This document shows, piece by piece, positions 9,785-20,790 of a stretch of 41,926 nt of DNA (position 1 is the first letter of the stretch; the number at the start of each line of letters is the position of its first letter). Made by a program: the position numbers and the translations under genes. Below the pieces are notes generated by a model. The model saw only the letters and a list, made by a program, of their open reading frames with translations. It did no database searches and was not told the origin of the DNA. Origin of the DNA: Methanobacteriota archaeon (GTDB taxonomy: Archaea > Halobacteriota > Methanomicrobia > Methanomicrobiales > Methanospirillaceae); assembly GCA_029555345.1 (NCBI GenBank), contig JAKPSJ010000060.1:1-41926 (forward strand), in the 5' to 3' direction.

Positions 9785-12010
9785 TCATTTATCAAGTCGA
9801 GGATTCCCGCCAGGGATGCGGAAGCATTCCCGTGGCACAACTATCTCGAACCGCGCACCTTTCCCGGGTTCCCCGTTTTCCCGGATCGCTATCCCAGTGA
9901 TTGCGAGGATCTCCTTCGCCAGGAACAAACCCAGACCAGTGTGTCTCCCGAATCCCCGATTAAAGAGGTGTGATTTATCCTCAGGTGTTATCCCCTCACC
10001 ATCGTCCTCGCAGATGATGGTGAGACTCTCTTCACTAACCTGCGACGTGATCTTAATTGCATGTAAGGTGGAACCCCCGTACCGGAGCGCATTATCAAGA
10101 AGGTTAAAGAAAACCTTCTCCAGGAGTTGATCGGCAAAGACCTCGATGTCAGACAGGTCTACAGATATGCTGACATCGGTACGGGGCAATTGAGGTATCA
10201 CCTGGGTGATCATGGCGTTCACGTTCTGCCACGATGGTTCCTTCACCCCCATCTCCTGGTAGTCCCGCGTGAAGAGTATCTCTTCCTCGATGATCCCGGC
10301 GATCTTCTCCTCCTTATCAAAGATCTCGATCAGGGCAGGTGTGTTTTCAAGGAGGGTCCGCGAGACCTGGTTATATCCTTTAAGGGCCATCAGCTGGTTC
10401 AGGATATCGTGACGCGTAATGCTAGAGAGCAGGTTCAACCGCTTGTTGGCCTGTATGAGTGCCTCTTCCGCCAGTTTCCTGTCAGTGATATCGTTGTAGA
10501 TCGCGATGATCTCCCCAGTGGGAAGCCTGTATACCCAGTTTTCCCGCCAGGTTCCAGGATCGCGTGCATCTCTGTATATTGCACTTGGATAATACTCGGG
10601 CGTTCCTGTCCTCCAAACTCTCTGGAAGACAGAGAAGAGCCCGAAGTCTCTCACTCCTGGAAATACTTCGCTTACACGCCTGCCGACTATCTCGTCCTTT
10701 CTGACGTGTTCAATGGCTTCGGCCATAGTATTGAAATCTTTGAATACGAAGTCTCCGCCATTGTCAACTGCCTCGTATATTGCAACCCCGCTTGGCATTC
10801 TCGAGAAAAGCTGCCTGAACCTCTCCTCGCTCTCCAGCAAGGCCTCCTGAGTTTTTTTCCATCCGGATATGTCCTGTAGAGATGCAATGCTTTTCATCGT
10901 CCCTGGAATCATGTCAATGGAAAGGTAAATATCACGGATTTCACCGGACTTCCTGATGAACCGAAACTCGTAATGGGTCAGTGCTTTGTCATGGTTCTGC
11001 CTTCGCAACCGGTGCTGTTCAACCATCCACTCCCGGTCTTCAGAGACCACGAACTCCGTCCAGCGCTTCTTCCCTTCGATCTCATCCCTGGAATACCCGC
11101 TCAGATTTGAAAATTCATCGTTGGCGAGGCTGATGATCTGGTCTTCCTCAAGGGTGACCATTGCGGTCCCGGTATTCTCAAACACAGCCCTGTATTTCTC
11201 CTCGCTCTCACGAAGAGCCTGCTCGGCGATTTTCAGTTCCGTGATATCCCTGCCAACTGACTGGAATTCCTTCAGGCGCCCATCGGCGAGAAAGATCGCA
11301 CGGTCCACCCAGTGCTGCCAGCGAAAGGTTCCGTCCTGCATGACGATTCTATGGTCGATGGTGCCGAGTGGATGATCCGGGGTGAGAGATTCTATGAGAC
11401 GGGTCACTGCTTCCCGGTCGTCGCGGGGTAACTTCGGCCTGAACCGGCTGCCGATGATCTCGTCCCGGCTGATTCCGAAGTAACGGCAATATGCTTCGTT
11501 CACAAAAACGTGAGTCCCATCGGGGAGAAACCGGCAGATCAGTTCCGTCTGGTCCTCGACTACATTCCGATAGCGCTCTTCGCTCTCCCGCAAATCCAGC
11601 TCAATACGCCTGCGGGATACCGCGTACTGAATTTTATTGGAAAGCTCGGTGTACTGTGACTTAATATCGCCGCCTTTCTGGAGATAGAAATCCGCACCGT
11701 TGTTCATGGCATCGATGACGACCTCTTCGCGGCCTTTTCCAGTGAACAGGATAAAGGGGATGTCGCCAAACTGGTGCCTGACTGCCTTCAGGAATTCGAT
11801 CCCGTCCATCCCCGGCATCTGGTAATCGGATACGATGGCATCATAGTGGTGGAAGGTAAGCAGTCGGAGTGCATCAGTGGCATCCTCTGTCGTCGTAACG
11901 GTGAAACGTCCCGACCGTTCGAGGACGGTCTTCATGATATCGAGGAACGCGGATTCATCATCGACGTAGAGCACCGAGATGCGTGTCTCTTTTCCGGAGA
12001 GGGACTCCAT
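9785..12010 (-). CDS. Response-regulator receiver / triple PAS / histidine kinase hybrid sensor
   Basis: N-terminal receiver (VLYVDDESAFLDIMK, VSDYQMPGMDGIEFL), three PAS repeats, RLNLLSSITRHDILNQL H-box, HATPase DNALRYGG, DDGEGI, GLGLFLAKEI. Confidence 0.93.
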   Translation of the reverse strand: MESLSGKETRISVLYVDDESAFLDIMKTVLERSGRFTVTTTEDATDALRLLTFHHYDAIVSDYQMPGMDGIEFLKAVRHQFGDIPFILFTGKGREEVVIDAMNNGADFYLQKGGDIKSQYTELSNKIQYAVSRRRIELDLRESEERYRNVVEDQTELICRFLPDGTHVFVNEAYCRYFGISRDEIIGSRFRPKLPRDDREAVTRLIESLTPDHPLGTIDHRIVMQDGTFRWQHWVDRAIFLADGRLKEFQSVGRDITELKIAEQALRESEEKYRAVFENTGTAMVTLEEDQIISLANDEFSNLSGYSRDEIEGKKRWTEFVVSEDREWMVEQHRLRRQNHDKALTHYEFRFIRKSGEIRDIYLSIDMIPGTMKSIASLQDISGWKKTQEALLESEERFRQLFSRMPSGVAIYEAVDNGGDFVFKDFNTMAEAIEHVRKDEIVGRRVSEVFPGVRDFGLFSVFQRVWRTGTPEYYPSAIYRDARDPGTWRENWVYRLPTGEIIAIYNDITDRKLAEEALIQANKRLNLLSSITRHDILNQLMALKGYNQVSRTLLENTPALIEIFDKEEKIAGIIEEEILFTRDYQEMGVKEPSWQNVNAMITQVIPQLPRTDVSISVDLSDIEVFADQLLEKVFFNLLDNALRYGGSTLHAIKITSQVSEESLTIICEDDGEGITPEDKSHLFNRGFGRHTGLGLFLAKEILAITGIAIRENGEPGKGARFEIVVPRECFRIPGGNPRLDK

Positions 12011-12318
12011 TCTACTTAATCCCTATCGGTGGAACCCTTATTAAGGCTCGCTCTTTGGTTCAATGGGGGAACTCTGGGTGGAACCAATATCCAGGAGAGC
12101 AGGGCTGAACAGGGCAAAAAGTGGAAACACTATGGAGAGATCGGATGGAAGTGTCGAAAAGGTTCGATCCAGGGAAACTGTCAGCATTGTTTATGGACCG
12201 GTAACCGCAGGATCATCCAACCAGGAAAAGCAGGATCGAGGTATCCGGCACCCGTGCCAGGCTGTGGAGGGTCCGGGGTAGAATAGGGACACGTGTCAAC
12301 ACCATGAATGAAATTTGA

Positions 12319-12633
12319 TACTCTGTGGATAAATGAGCCATATGCAACCTTCTGTTTAAAATCCCATCCCCCGCACCCCCGGGCAGGAGAGGCCACGCCG
12401 CCCCCAAAAAGGCGCCCCGGTGGCGCTCCAGGAACTTGAAAACCAGGAACGGCACAACAGTCGTATTGGCACAAGGAGATCCGGAGTCAATCGTTCAAAC
12501 CAGGCAATGAACCTCCAGGAGCCTTGAAAAGTATTGTAAGAGGTTACGGGAACCCCAATAACTTCACCGCCAGACTCTCTTCTAGGCATGGTCAGATGGA
12601 GTTCAATTTACCCACTCGAAATGATGGAGAGGG
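12319..12633 (+). repeat. MITE-like dispersed repeat, copy B (left end uncertain, contains extra sequence)
   Basis: Core CCCCCAAAAAGGCGCCCCGGTGGCG...CAGGAAC and right terminus TTCAATTTACCCACTCGAAATGATGGAGAGGG match copy A. Confidence 0.65.
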
Positions 12634-12676
12634 ACAATTTAAGATACAGAGCAGCAGAAAGGAATACAACGGGGAT

Positions 12677-13552
12677 ATGTTCCGCAGAATATTATTTGCA
12701 ACCGACCTTTCAGAGTACGCAAAGAAAGCTCTCGATTATATCGCAGGTTTTCCCGATGCCCGGGAAGTACTGCTGCTCTACGTTCTCCAGGCAGCCCGGT
12801 CTCCGCGTGGCGGTGGAGAGGTAGTCGAGTCATTCACCGGGAGGGAAAGATCGCTTCTCAGGGAAGAGAAACGCCATCTCGAATCTCTCAACAAAGATCT
12901 CAGAGTGACAACGATGGTGAAAACAGCCACCGATATTCCCGGGGCCATCATTGAGACAGCAGAAGAAGAGGGGGTTTCATTGATCGCTGTCGGGGCCCGG
13001 GGGAACAGTGTCGTTGAGGGGATACTCCTCGGAAGCGTATCGATGGCGATAATCCGGCGGAGCAGGACGAACGTCCTCGTTCTTCGCCATGAGATCATCG
13101 AAGACATGGCGGAAAAGAGGCATGGAATGCCATGCCCGATGATCCTCGCGAAGGTGCTTTGCCCGACCGACTTCTCCTCCTTCTCGGATCGTGCACTATC
13201 TCTTGTCAGCACCACGAAAGGAATCGGTGAGATCATCCTCCTCACTGTCGTGTCCCACGGCGAGACCGAGTCCGACATACAAAACGCCGTCGAGGAGGCA
13301 AAGGAACGGATCGAAAAGATACGCGGTGACCTTTCTGCCCAGGGCATCGGAGCGAGGTCGATAGTGAGAATAGGGAACCCGGCCTCGGAGATCATCGAGG
13401 TTGCGGATGAAGAGGACGTCTCGTTGATCTGGATCGGTTCACATGGGAAAGGATGGTTCAGGGAACTCCTGATTGGAAGTACGGCCTACGACGTTGCAAT
13501 GAACGCCAGAAAGCCGGTTATTATCATCCGTGAAGCGGAATCGAAGGCATAG
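12677..13552 (+). CDS. Tandem UspA-domain universal stress protein
   Basis: Two Usp domains (RRILFATDLSEYAKKALDYI...GARGNSVVEGILLGSVS and KVLCPTDFSSFSDRALSLV...GSHGKGWFRELLIGSTA); start moved to Met 12677 because upstream frame translates the repeat end. Confidence 0.9.
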   Translation: MFRRILFATDLSEYAKKALDYIAGFPDAREVLLLYVLQAARSPRGGGEVVESFTGRERSLLREEKRHLESLNKDLRVTTMVKTATDIPGAIIETAEEEGVSLIAVGARGNSVVEGILLGSVSMAIIRRSRTNVLVLRHEIIEDMAEKRHGMPCPMILAKVLCPTDFSSFSDRALSLVSTTKGIGEIILLTVVSHGETESDIQNAVEEAKERIEKIRGDLSAQGIGARSIVRIGNPASEIIEVADEEDVSLIWIGSHGKGWFRELLIGSTAYDVAMNARKPVIIIREAESKA

Positions 13553-13694
13553 CGCCAGGAAAAACCTGGATACAACCTGCATCCGGGCGGCGCTGCCTGG
13601 CTGGAGCATTCCTTGGCCTTTCTTCCATCGAAAAGGAATATGTGCCCGTTCTTTTGAAAAAAAAGTAGAAATGCCTGCCAAAAGCGGGAGATAA

Positions 13695-14138
13695 TTACGC
13701 CCCTGCGAGTCTGCCCAGGATGCCCAATGTGAAAGCCATGACCAGCAGCGCGACCGTTTCAGTCATCCCGAGTATTATCATGTAATTCCCAAACCCCTTG
13801 CCGGTCTCTTCCATGGCGTCGCAGGCACAGGCTGCACATTTTCCCTGGAAGTAAGACGAAAGGCCCATTGCCATGCCGCAGAAGGCACCGATGCCAACGA
13901 AAGACTGGCCCTGGAAAACGAGGTCGTACATCCTGTTCATCACGATCATGCCATAGATCGTTTGTGTGAGTGGTGCGCCGACAAACGCAATGAGCATGAA
14001 CGTCGCTGGTTTATTCTGGATATATTTCTTCTTCCATGCCCCTATGGCAGCCATTCCGGCAACACCAGCGCCGGCGGCGGAACCGCATGCTGACAGGCCG
14101 AGAATCAACCCCAATCCCAGGTCGCTGAATTGAATCAT
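13695..14138 (-). CDS. atpK: V/A-type ATP synthase subunit K (rotor proteolipid, two hairpins)
   Basis: Duplicated TM hairpin, GAPLTQTIYG and GMTETVALLVM motifs, operon context. Confidence 0.92.
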   Translation of the reverse strand: MIQFSDLGLGLILGLSACGSAAGAGVAGMAAIGAWKKKYIQNKPATFMLIAFVGAPLTQTIYGMIVMNRMYDLVFQGQSFVGIGAFCGMAMGLSSYFQGKCAACACDAMEETGKGFGNYMIILGMTETVALLVMAFTLGILGRLAGA

Positions 14139-14168
14139 TTTATGTCCTCACTTCCCCGAGGTCCCCGT

Positions 14169-15935
14169 TCATTCTTTGAATGGTTTGAATGCCACACCGC
14201 TCCAACTCACGTTTGCATGCCCTGAGAATTCAAGCACGTTCAGCCTGATGCCATGAACGAGAACGGACAGCGGTCCCAAAAGAATGTTTAGGCAATGTCC
14301 GATGATAAGGATTGCTCCACCAACTGCAAGGGCGAGAATGCCATCGCCGAATCCATGACCCAGGGTATTCGTTGTTTCAGCAATCGCAAGGCCTGCAAGG
14401 CCAACAGCATAAAGTCGTATGTAGGAGATCACGTCGGTGATATTGTTCACGAAGCTCATGGCGATCGTCCCCAGCCCTTCCCCTATGGCTCTCAGGACCG
14501 GGGCATGCGGGTTCGTGAATACGATGACCAGGATAACCCCCGCAATGACAAGGTATAGCCCGAAAGTAGGGAATGGCTCATCCAGGATCAATGTCCGGGC
14601 AAGGAGGAAGGCAGTCCAGAGTATGCAGATATACCCGGCATCAACAAGTGCTGTCAGCGATGGAAGCTTCACATAACCCCGCCAGGCATGTGCAATGGAC
14701 ATGTGAAGAGCTCCGATAAAGAAGCAGAAGGTCTGCATGAAACCGGCATCGTTCAGCTGCGGTACGAGGGGCCTGAACCCCAGGGATAAAAGCCACTCCT
14801 GGCCGAAGAAGGTGCAGCTCAGGACACCCCATACGACTGCGCATGAGCTCAAAACATAAAAGAGCGAGATTACCGGCCTTATCTCGGGATTCGAACCCAT
14901 CTTTTTCTGCAGCAGGAATGTCAACAGTATATAGAGAAGGCCGTACCCGGCATCCCCGATGAGAATGCCGAAAAAAATGCAGAGGAATATGAGAAAGGGA
15001 ATGCTGACGTCGAGCTCGCGGTATCCCGGGGTGAGTCCCAGGAATTCCAGGACGGGCTGTATCATCGTGACCCATCGGGGATTCCGCATGAGGGTGGGCA
15101 CCTCGTCTTCGGGAGAGGGATCGGAGATCACGATCCCCCACCTTTTCTTTTTTGCCTCGGATACGAGGCGCTCTTCGATGTCGAATGGGATAAACCCTGT
15201 CAGGTACTGTATCGGCCCGCCTTTCCCCATGCCATGCAGTACGCGTCGAAACTCGATCTCTTTCTCAAGTTGTCTCCTTGTCTCTGCAAGAAAGCGATAC
15301 GAGCGGGCGAGTGACTCGATCTCCCCTCGAACCTGCTGGATTGACTGATCGATCTCTTCGTACCGCTTTTTCAGAACCGACACACGTTCTCTTGGCGGAG
15401 CGATCTCACGGTATGGGCATTCGAACTTCCTGCGTGATATCGCAATGCAATGGACAGCATCCCTGGTCACGTATGCCGTCTTCACGATTACATCATCGGG
15501 GAAAGATCCCGTCTCTTTGGCCGGTATCTCGTACAATCCCAGGTATATACCGTGCCGGGAAAGGTCCTGGACCTGGTCGAGATCGATATCCCCCCACGGG
15601 CCCCACTCGCTGATCTGATTGAGTATGTCCTGGGATTCGGTTTCCAGTTCTTCCTGGCGCTTTCCCAGGTCGACGATACGATGGGCATGGGCACTCCAGT
15701 CGCCGACGATCCTCTCCTGCGGCGGCAGGTCTCTCTCTTCGCCAATTACCCGGAGGATGACCTCGAGCGAAGTGTCGATGAGGGCCACATTCTCCTGGAG
15801 CGTGGTGAGATCGCTCCCCTCGGGGAGGTCCTGGTGCTCGATGTGAAGGACGCCGAGGTGACGGATGTACCTGGCCGTAGCTTCGGCATCCTCCTTTTCG
15901 AACAGGATCGTGGCTTTCTTCATCGGGACAATCAT
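14169..15935 (-). CDS. atpI: V/A-type ATP synthase subunit I
   Basis: Cytoplasmic N-terminal half plus multi-TM C-terminal half; GDAGYGLLYI, SFVNNITDVISYIRLYAVGLAG. Confidence 0.95.
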   Translation of the reverse strand: MIVPMKKATILFEKEDAEATARYIRHLGVLHIEHQDLPEGSDLTTLQENVALIDTSLEVILRVIGEERDLPPQERIVGDWSAHAHRIVDLGKRQEELETESQDILNQISEWGPWGDIDLDQVQDLSRHGIYLGLYEIPAKETGSFPDDVIVKTAYVTRDAVHCIAISRRKFECPYREIAPPRERVSVLKKRYEEIDQSIQQVRGEIESLARSYRFLAETRRQLEKEIEFRRVLHGMGKGGPIQYLTGFIPFDIEERLVSEAKKKRWGIVISDPSPEDEVPTLMRNPRWVTMIQPVLEFLGLTPGYRELDVSIPFLIFLCIFFGILIGDAGYGLLYILLTFLLQKKMGSNPEIRPVISLFYVLSSCAVVWGVLSCTFFGQEWLLSLGFRPLVPQLNDAGFMQTFCFFIGALHMSIAHAWRGYVKLPSLTALVDAGYICILWTAFLLARTLILDEPFPTFGLYLVIAGVILVIVFTNPHAPVLRAIGEGLGTIAMSFVNNITDVISYIRLYAVGLAGLAIAETTNTLGHGFGDGILALAVGGAILIIGHCLNILLGPLSVLVHGIRLNVLEFSGHANVSWSGVAFKPFKE

Positions 15936-16540
15936 GCCTGCACGCCGCTATCTGCCTTTTCGATTTTCATTTTTGCAATTTTGCTGCGGCACACGGCATT
16001 CGTCATCTGGTCCCCGAGGTAGATCACGATCCTTCGGATCGCCTCTTTCGTCTCGGGAATCTTCACCTTTTCGAAGAGGTTGACCCGCTGCGTGGTGATG
16101 CGCAGTTCGTGTTTCAGGACCGATATTCCGGATTCCAGGACGCGGATCTCTTCACGGAGAGAGACGATCTCTCTCAGCGTGTCAATGCCCGCATCGAGCC
16201 AAAGGGGTGCCAGGAACAGATCGTATTCCTCCGGGGGGAATTCGACATGCCCGAATACCGGCACATCGATCCCTGCAACATTCTTCTTGCCCGTGGCTAT
16301 GTTTTTCGGGGTGAGCCACTCTCCAATTTCCGGTGCCTCGGCCAGGAGACCGGACCAGCTCTCCGCAGAAGATTCGCGTGCCGCGAGGGAGTTCACCCTC
16401 TCTCCCAGTACCCCCTGCTGCCTGATGATCTCGATCTGCAGCTGCTGCTTCCGGAGCTGCAGCGTCGGCAGGTACCTCTCGTACTGCCTCAGGGCATCTC
16501 TCTGCCGCTTGAGTTCTCCCTGCGAGAACTTGATCTTCAT
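15932..16540 (-). CDS. atpD: V/A-type ATP synthase subunit D
   Basis: Coiled-coil subunit D pattern, operon position; ATGA overlaps both sides. Confidence 0.9.
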   Translation of the reverse strand: MKIKFSQGELKRQRDALRQYERYLPTLQLRKQQLQIEIIRQQGVLGERVNSLAARESSAESWSGLLAEAPEIGEWLTPKNIATGKKNVAGIDVPVFGHVEFPPEEYDLFLAPLWLDAGIDTLREIVSLREEIRVLESGISVLKHELRITTQRVNLFEKVKIPETKEAIRRIVIYLGDQMTNAVCRSKIAKMKIEKADSGVQA

Positions 16541-17835
16541 ACTCCCTTCGGCCAGTATTTTTCGATCAGGGACTTTTTTATCCCCGTCTCTTCAGGCGAG
16601 AAGCATTCGTGCAGGATCTCCCACCCGAGGTCCAGGGCCTGTTCCAGCGGGATATTGACCTTCAACGACATCATCCTGTCTTCGAAGAGTCTTCCGTACT
16701 TGAGAAGCTTCCTGTCCCAGGCGCTCATCTGGAACCCCATTGCCTGCTTTTCAAGCGTTTCGCGGTACTCGGCGAACAGCTGGATCATTGTGTCCATTAT
16801 CGTCCTGTGGTCGTCGCGGGTTTTGGCATTGACCTGCTGTTTCAGCCGGCTCAAAGAACCGAACGGCTCTATCACACCGTTCTTCAGGTAGAACTGCCCC
16901 TCGGTGATGTAGCCGGTATTGTCAGGTATCGGGTGCGTCACGTCGTCCCCTGGCATCGTCGTGGCGGCGAGGATCGTGATGGAGCCGGCGGTATCGAAAT
17001 CGACTGCCTTTTCGTAGCGTGCAGCCAGCTGGCTGTACAGGTCGCCCGGATACCCCCTGTTCGAGGGGATCTGCTCCATGGTGATGGAGATCACTTTCAG
17101 GGCATCGCAGAAATTGCTCATGTCTGTCAACAATACAAGCACCCGCCTTCCCTGGAGGGCGCAATTCTCTGCCACCGCGAGGCAGATGTCTGGAACGAGC
17201 AGGCACTCCACGATCGGGTCCGCCGCGGTGTGCATGAACACGATCGAGTGCGTGAGTGCCCCGTGTTCTTCGAGAGTGTCCCTGAAGAAGAGGAAATCGT
17301 CATATTTCAACCCCATCCCACCGAGGATGATGACATCGACTTCCGCCTGGATCGCGATCCTCGCCAGCAGCTCGTTGTAAGGTTCGCCGGGGATGGAGAA
17401 GACGGGGAGTTTCTGTGACTCGACGAGAGAGTTGAACATATCGATCATCGGTATGCCGGTCCGAATCATCTTGTCCGGGATTATGCGTTTCACCGGGTTC
17501 ACCGGTGGTGTACCGACCTCCACCAGGTTGTCTGCAAGCTCCGGGCCGTTGTCCAGGGGCTTTCCGCTCCCGTTGAAAATGCGGCCCAGAAGGGCATCCC
17601 CGGTGGCGATACGCATGGGATGTCCCAGGAACCTGACTCTATCCCCTGTCGAGATACCGCGGCTCCCGGAAAATACCTGCAGGAAGACTTTCTTTCCATC
17701 GAGACGGATAACCTGGGCAAGAGATGTCCCTCTCCGGGTCGTCACCTGGGCAAGTTCCGAGTTTCCGATGTCATCTGCCTCGACCGTGATGACGTCGCCG
17801 GCGATCTGGGTGATGTGAGAGTAGACCTTCTGCAT
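16537..17835 (-). CDS. atpB: V/A-type ATP synthase subunit B
   Basis: [54 protein letters not shown]. Confidence 0.97.
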   Translation of the reverse strand: MQKVYSHITQIAGDVITVEADDIGNSELAQVTTRRGTSLAQVIRLDGKKVFLQVFSGSRGISTGDRVRFLGHPMRIATGDALLGRIFNGSGKPLDNGPELADNLVEVGTPPVNPVKRIIPDKMIRTGIPMIDMFNSLVESQKLPVFSIPGEPYNELLARIAIQAEVDVIILGGMGLKYDDFLFFRDTLEEHGALTHSIVFMHTAADPIVECLLVPDICLAVAENCALQGRRVLVLLTDMSNFCDALKVISITMEQIPSNRGYPGDLYSQLAARYEKAVDFDTAGSITILAATTMPGDDVTHPIPDNTGYITEGQFYLKNGVIEPFGSLSRLKQQVNAKTRDDHRTIMDTMIQLFAEYRETLEKQAMGFQMSAWDRKLLKYGRLFEDRMMSLKVNIPLEQALDLGWEILHECFSPEETGIKKSLIEKYWPKGV

Positions 17836-17836
17836 A

Positions 17837-19573
17837 TTACCCCCTCTTCACCCGCTCGAGAAGCAGTTCCCGGATCTCGCGCTCGGTCCTTTCGAACTCC
17901 TCGCTCTTCCACCGGGCGGAATTCCACCCCCTGAAGAGCTGCCGCAACTGCTGGAAGAAATGGCGAGCGGTATCCTTATCTTCGAAATCGAATTCTGATT
18001 CGAAGATCTGGCTGATGAAATCGTAGATATACTCCTGTCGTTCCCTCGGCGTGGCCTCGTCGACAGGATCAAAAGCGTTCTGCTGCAGGTAGACGGAATC
18101 GAAGAATTCCGCCTCGAGGTATTCGATGTAATCGGGCAGCGCTGTCCCCTCTTCTCCAACGACTTTCATCATCTGTGCCACGTCGTTGCCCTTGCGAAGG
18201 ATCATGAGCCCCCGTTCCCTCTGTTTCTCATCGATGAAACTGGAGTACTTGCTCCAGCTTATCAGCGGGTCGATGGCCGGGTAGCGGCGGGCATCGGAAC
18301 GGCTGCGCGAGAGTCCGTGGAACGCACCCACCACTTTCAGTGTCGCCTGCGTGACGGGCTCTTCGAAATTGCCGCCGGCAGGGCTGACCGCTCCGCCAAT
18401 TGTGATCGATCCGGTCGAGCCATCGTTCAACCGCACGACACCGGCCCTTTCGTAGAACGAGGCGATGTGCGATTCCAGATACGCGGGAAAAGCTTCTTCA
18501 CCGGGTATCTCTTCCAGCCGCCCGGACATCTCCCGTATGGCCTGCGCCCACCGGGAGGTGGAGTCGGCGAGCAGCAGAACGTGGAGGCCCATCTGCCTGT
18601 AATATTCGGCTATGGTCACTGCCGTGTAAACACTCGACTCCCTCGCCGCAACAGGCATGGAGCTCGTATTGCTTATGATCACAGTCCGGTCGCTCAACGG
18701 GCGGTTGGTCCTGGGATCGATGATGTTCGGGAAGGTTTTCAGCGTTTCGACCACTTCCCCGGCACGCTCCCCGCATGCCGCGATGACCACCACGTCCACC
18801 TCGGCATGCCGGCTTATGAGTTGCTGCAGCACAGTTTTGCCAGATCCGAACGGGCCGGGTATGCAGTACGTCCCGCCCAGTGCCACGGGAAAGAGGGTGT
18901 CGATGATCCGCATCTTCGTGACCAGCGGCTCCCCGGACCGCAATTTTTCGCGGTACGCCCGGATCGGGATCTTGACCGGCCATTCCTGGGTGAGGGAGAC
19001 GGGGTGGGTCTTTCCATTCGTATCGCGCAAGCGGGCGATCTCCTGGTGCGGGGTGCAATCACCGGGATCTCGAATCGATGCGACCTCTAAATTTCCCTGG
19101 AAAGAGAAGGGGACCATGCAATAGTGCTTGAATATCTTTTCTACCACGAACCCGATCTTGTCCCCGGGGCGTACCCACGCACCGGGTTCGACGATGGGGG
19201 TGAAGTACCAGGTGGCACCAGCTGGGAGGGGCTCGATATACCTGCCGCGCTGCAGGAAATAGCCGCACTGCTCGGCGAGTTCGGGCAGGGGGTTCTGCAG
19301 CCCGTCGAATATCTGCCCCAGCAACCCCGGCCCGAGTTCGGCGGAGAGCAGTTCTCCGGTGAACTCGACCTCTTCTCCGATCTTCAGGCCACCTGTCGTT
19401 TCGTAGACCTGCATTTCCGCGACGTTCCCGCGGACACGTATGACTTCGGATTTCAACCGCTCGGGGCCATGCAGGACATACGCCACCTCATTCTGCATGA
19501 CCGCCGAATCGAAACTGGCAGTGACCATGTTGCCGATGATCTTCGTGATGCGTCCCGTTCTTGGTGCTGTCAT
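17837..19573 (-). CDS. atpA: V/A-type ATP synthase catalytic subunit A
   Basis: Walker [44 protein letters not shown]. Confidence 0.98.
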   Translation of the reverse strand: MTAPRTGRITKIIGNMVTASFDSAVMQNEVAYVLHGPERLKSEVIRVRGNVAEMQVYETTGGLKIGEEVEFTGELLSAELGPGLLGQIFDGLQNPLPELAEQCGYFLQRGRYIEPLPAGATWYFTPIVEPGAWVRPGDKIGFVVEKIFKHYCMVPFSFQGNLEVASIRDPGDCTPHQEIARLRDTNGKTHPVSLTQEWPVKIPIRAYREKLRSGEPLVTKMRIIDTLFPVALGGTYCIPGPFGSGKTVLQQLISRHAEVDVVVIAACGERAGEVVETLKTFPNIIDPRTNRPLSDRTVIISNTSSMPVAARESSVYTAVTIAEYYRQMGLHVLLLADSTSRWAQAIREMSGRLEEIPGEEAFPAYLESHIASFYERAGVVRLNDGSTGSITIGGAVSPAGGNFEEPVTQATLKVVGAFHGLSRSRSDARRYPAIDPLISWSKYSSFIDEKQRERGLMILRKGNDVAQMMKVVGEEGTALPDYIEYLEAEFFDSVYLQQNAFDPVDEATPRERQEYIYDFISQIFESEFDFEDKDTARHFFQQLRQLFRGWNSARWKSEEFERTEREIRELLLERVKRG

Positions 19574-19574
19574 C

Positions 19575-20120
19575 TTACCGGTTTTCCTTTAAATGAGCCA
19601 ATGCCTGTTCGAGCGCGAGTTTCCGGTCAGCATTGCGAATCCTTTCCCAGCGCTGGAGAATCATCAACTTATAAGAATAAACTATCAAAGCCCCCAGGTC
19701 GAAATAATGCCCGGTGGCAAGATCGTCCAGGAACTTCCAGCGCTTTTCGTCCAGGAACTCTTCCGCACTGACAATGGATGGGTTCGCGTTTGCAGCCATC
19801 GCGACCGGTGCAAGGGAGGGGCCGCTGTACCGTTCGGGCCTCAGGTATGCTGCCGGCGCCACGTGCCTTCTATCGGCGCGGATTCTCACCAGCTCGTTTC
19901 TCAATGCAGTATCGAATTCGATCCACTTTCGAATGACGGGGTGATGATCGCCTTCCTCCGAATACTGGGGAGGGAGAGGCAGCGTATGCAGCGCTTCGAA
20001 GTCCTTTCCGGGAATGAACCGGTGGGCCATTTCGCAAAACTGCTCGAAGGTGAATGGAGGCTTCATCCCGAAATGGAGCGTCGGGAGGCTCGCAACCAGG
20101 TAGGGGTAAAGATCCGTCAT
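19575..20120 (-). CDS. DUF2764-like V-ATPase operon protein between E and A
   Basis: MTDLYPYLVASLPTLHFGMKPPFTFEQF start; position between subunits E and A as in bacterial V-ATPase operons. Confidence 0.75.
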   Translation of the reverse strand: MTDLYPYLVASLPTLHFGMKPPFTFEQFCEMAHRFIPGKDFEALHTLPLPPQYSEEGDHHPVIRKWIEFDTALRNELVRIRADRRHVAPAAYLRPERYSGPSLAPVAMAANANPSIVSAEEFLDEKRWKFLDDLATGHYFDLGALIVYSYKLMILQRWERIRNADRKLALEQALAHLKENR

Positions 20121-20126
20121 GCGGGC

Positions 20127-20738
20127 TCACTTCTGGATTGCTTCCTGGAGGATCCCATTGAGTTTCGGCTTGAGATACCCCCCGATGTACTCGGCAAGGC
20201 CCTGGTCGGTAAAATCGTATGCCGATCGTCCGCGGTCGAAGCTGATGAGAAATCCCCCGGATATCTCACCCGAAGGCTTCAAGACGATGCCGCTTTTTGC
20301 CGCTTCACCCAGCTTGCCAAGAAAATGCTTCTCGAGGAGATCGAGATCCTCTGGCTTCAGGATGATCGTTATGTCGCCCTCCCCGCCAGGCTTGTAATTC
20401 TTCACTATCTCGACGATGAGTCCCGCAAGGGCTTCTGGTGCCAGGGCATGCTGGATATCTGCGACGACGATCCTCTCGAGCATTGCATTTATCTCGCTTC
20501 TCAGAGAAAGAAGAAAATCCCGCCCAGCCTGGGCCAGCAATGCCCTTGCTTTTTCATCTTCCAGGCGGATATTCTCCCGGGCGGCGGCGACGATCTTTTC
20601 GGCCTCGAGCCTCGCCTGGGCAAGGATCGCCTCCGCTTCCTGCCTTGCTGCAGACTCTATCTTTTGAGCCTGTTCTTCTGCGGCATTGATCCCTTCCTGT
20701 TTTATTTTTTCGATCAAATCCCCGATATCTTCCGCCAT
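20127..20738 (-). CDS. atpE: V/A-type ATP synthase subunit E
   Basis: Long N-terminal Ala/Glu-rich helix and globular C-terminus (ISGGFLISFDRGRSAYDFTDQGLAEYI). Confidence 0.85.
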   Translation of the reverse strand: MAEDIGDLIEKIKQEGINAAEEQAQKIESAARQEAEAILAQARLEAEKIVAAARENIRLEDEKARALLAQAGRDFLLSLRSEINAMLERIVVADIQHALAPEALAGLIVEIVKNYKPGGEGDITIILKPEDLDLLEKHFLGKLGEAAKSGIVLKPSGEISGGFLISFDRGRSAYDFTDQGLAEYIGGYLKPKLNGILQEAIQK

Positions 20739-20790
20739 AGAAAATGCCGTTTCTTTTATTGTTGGTCAGACTGGAATACAAATACTTATG

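Noticed and set aside
12524-12676. N-terminal extension of UspA
   Set aside because: Translates the end of repeat copy B; the Usp domain starts at Met 12677.
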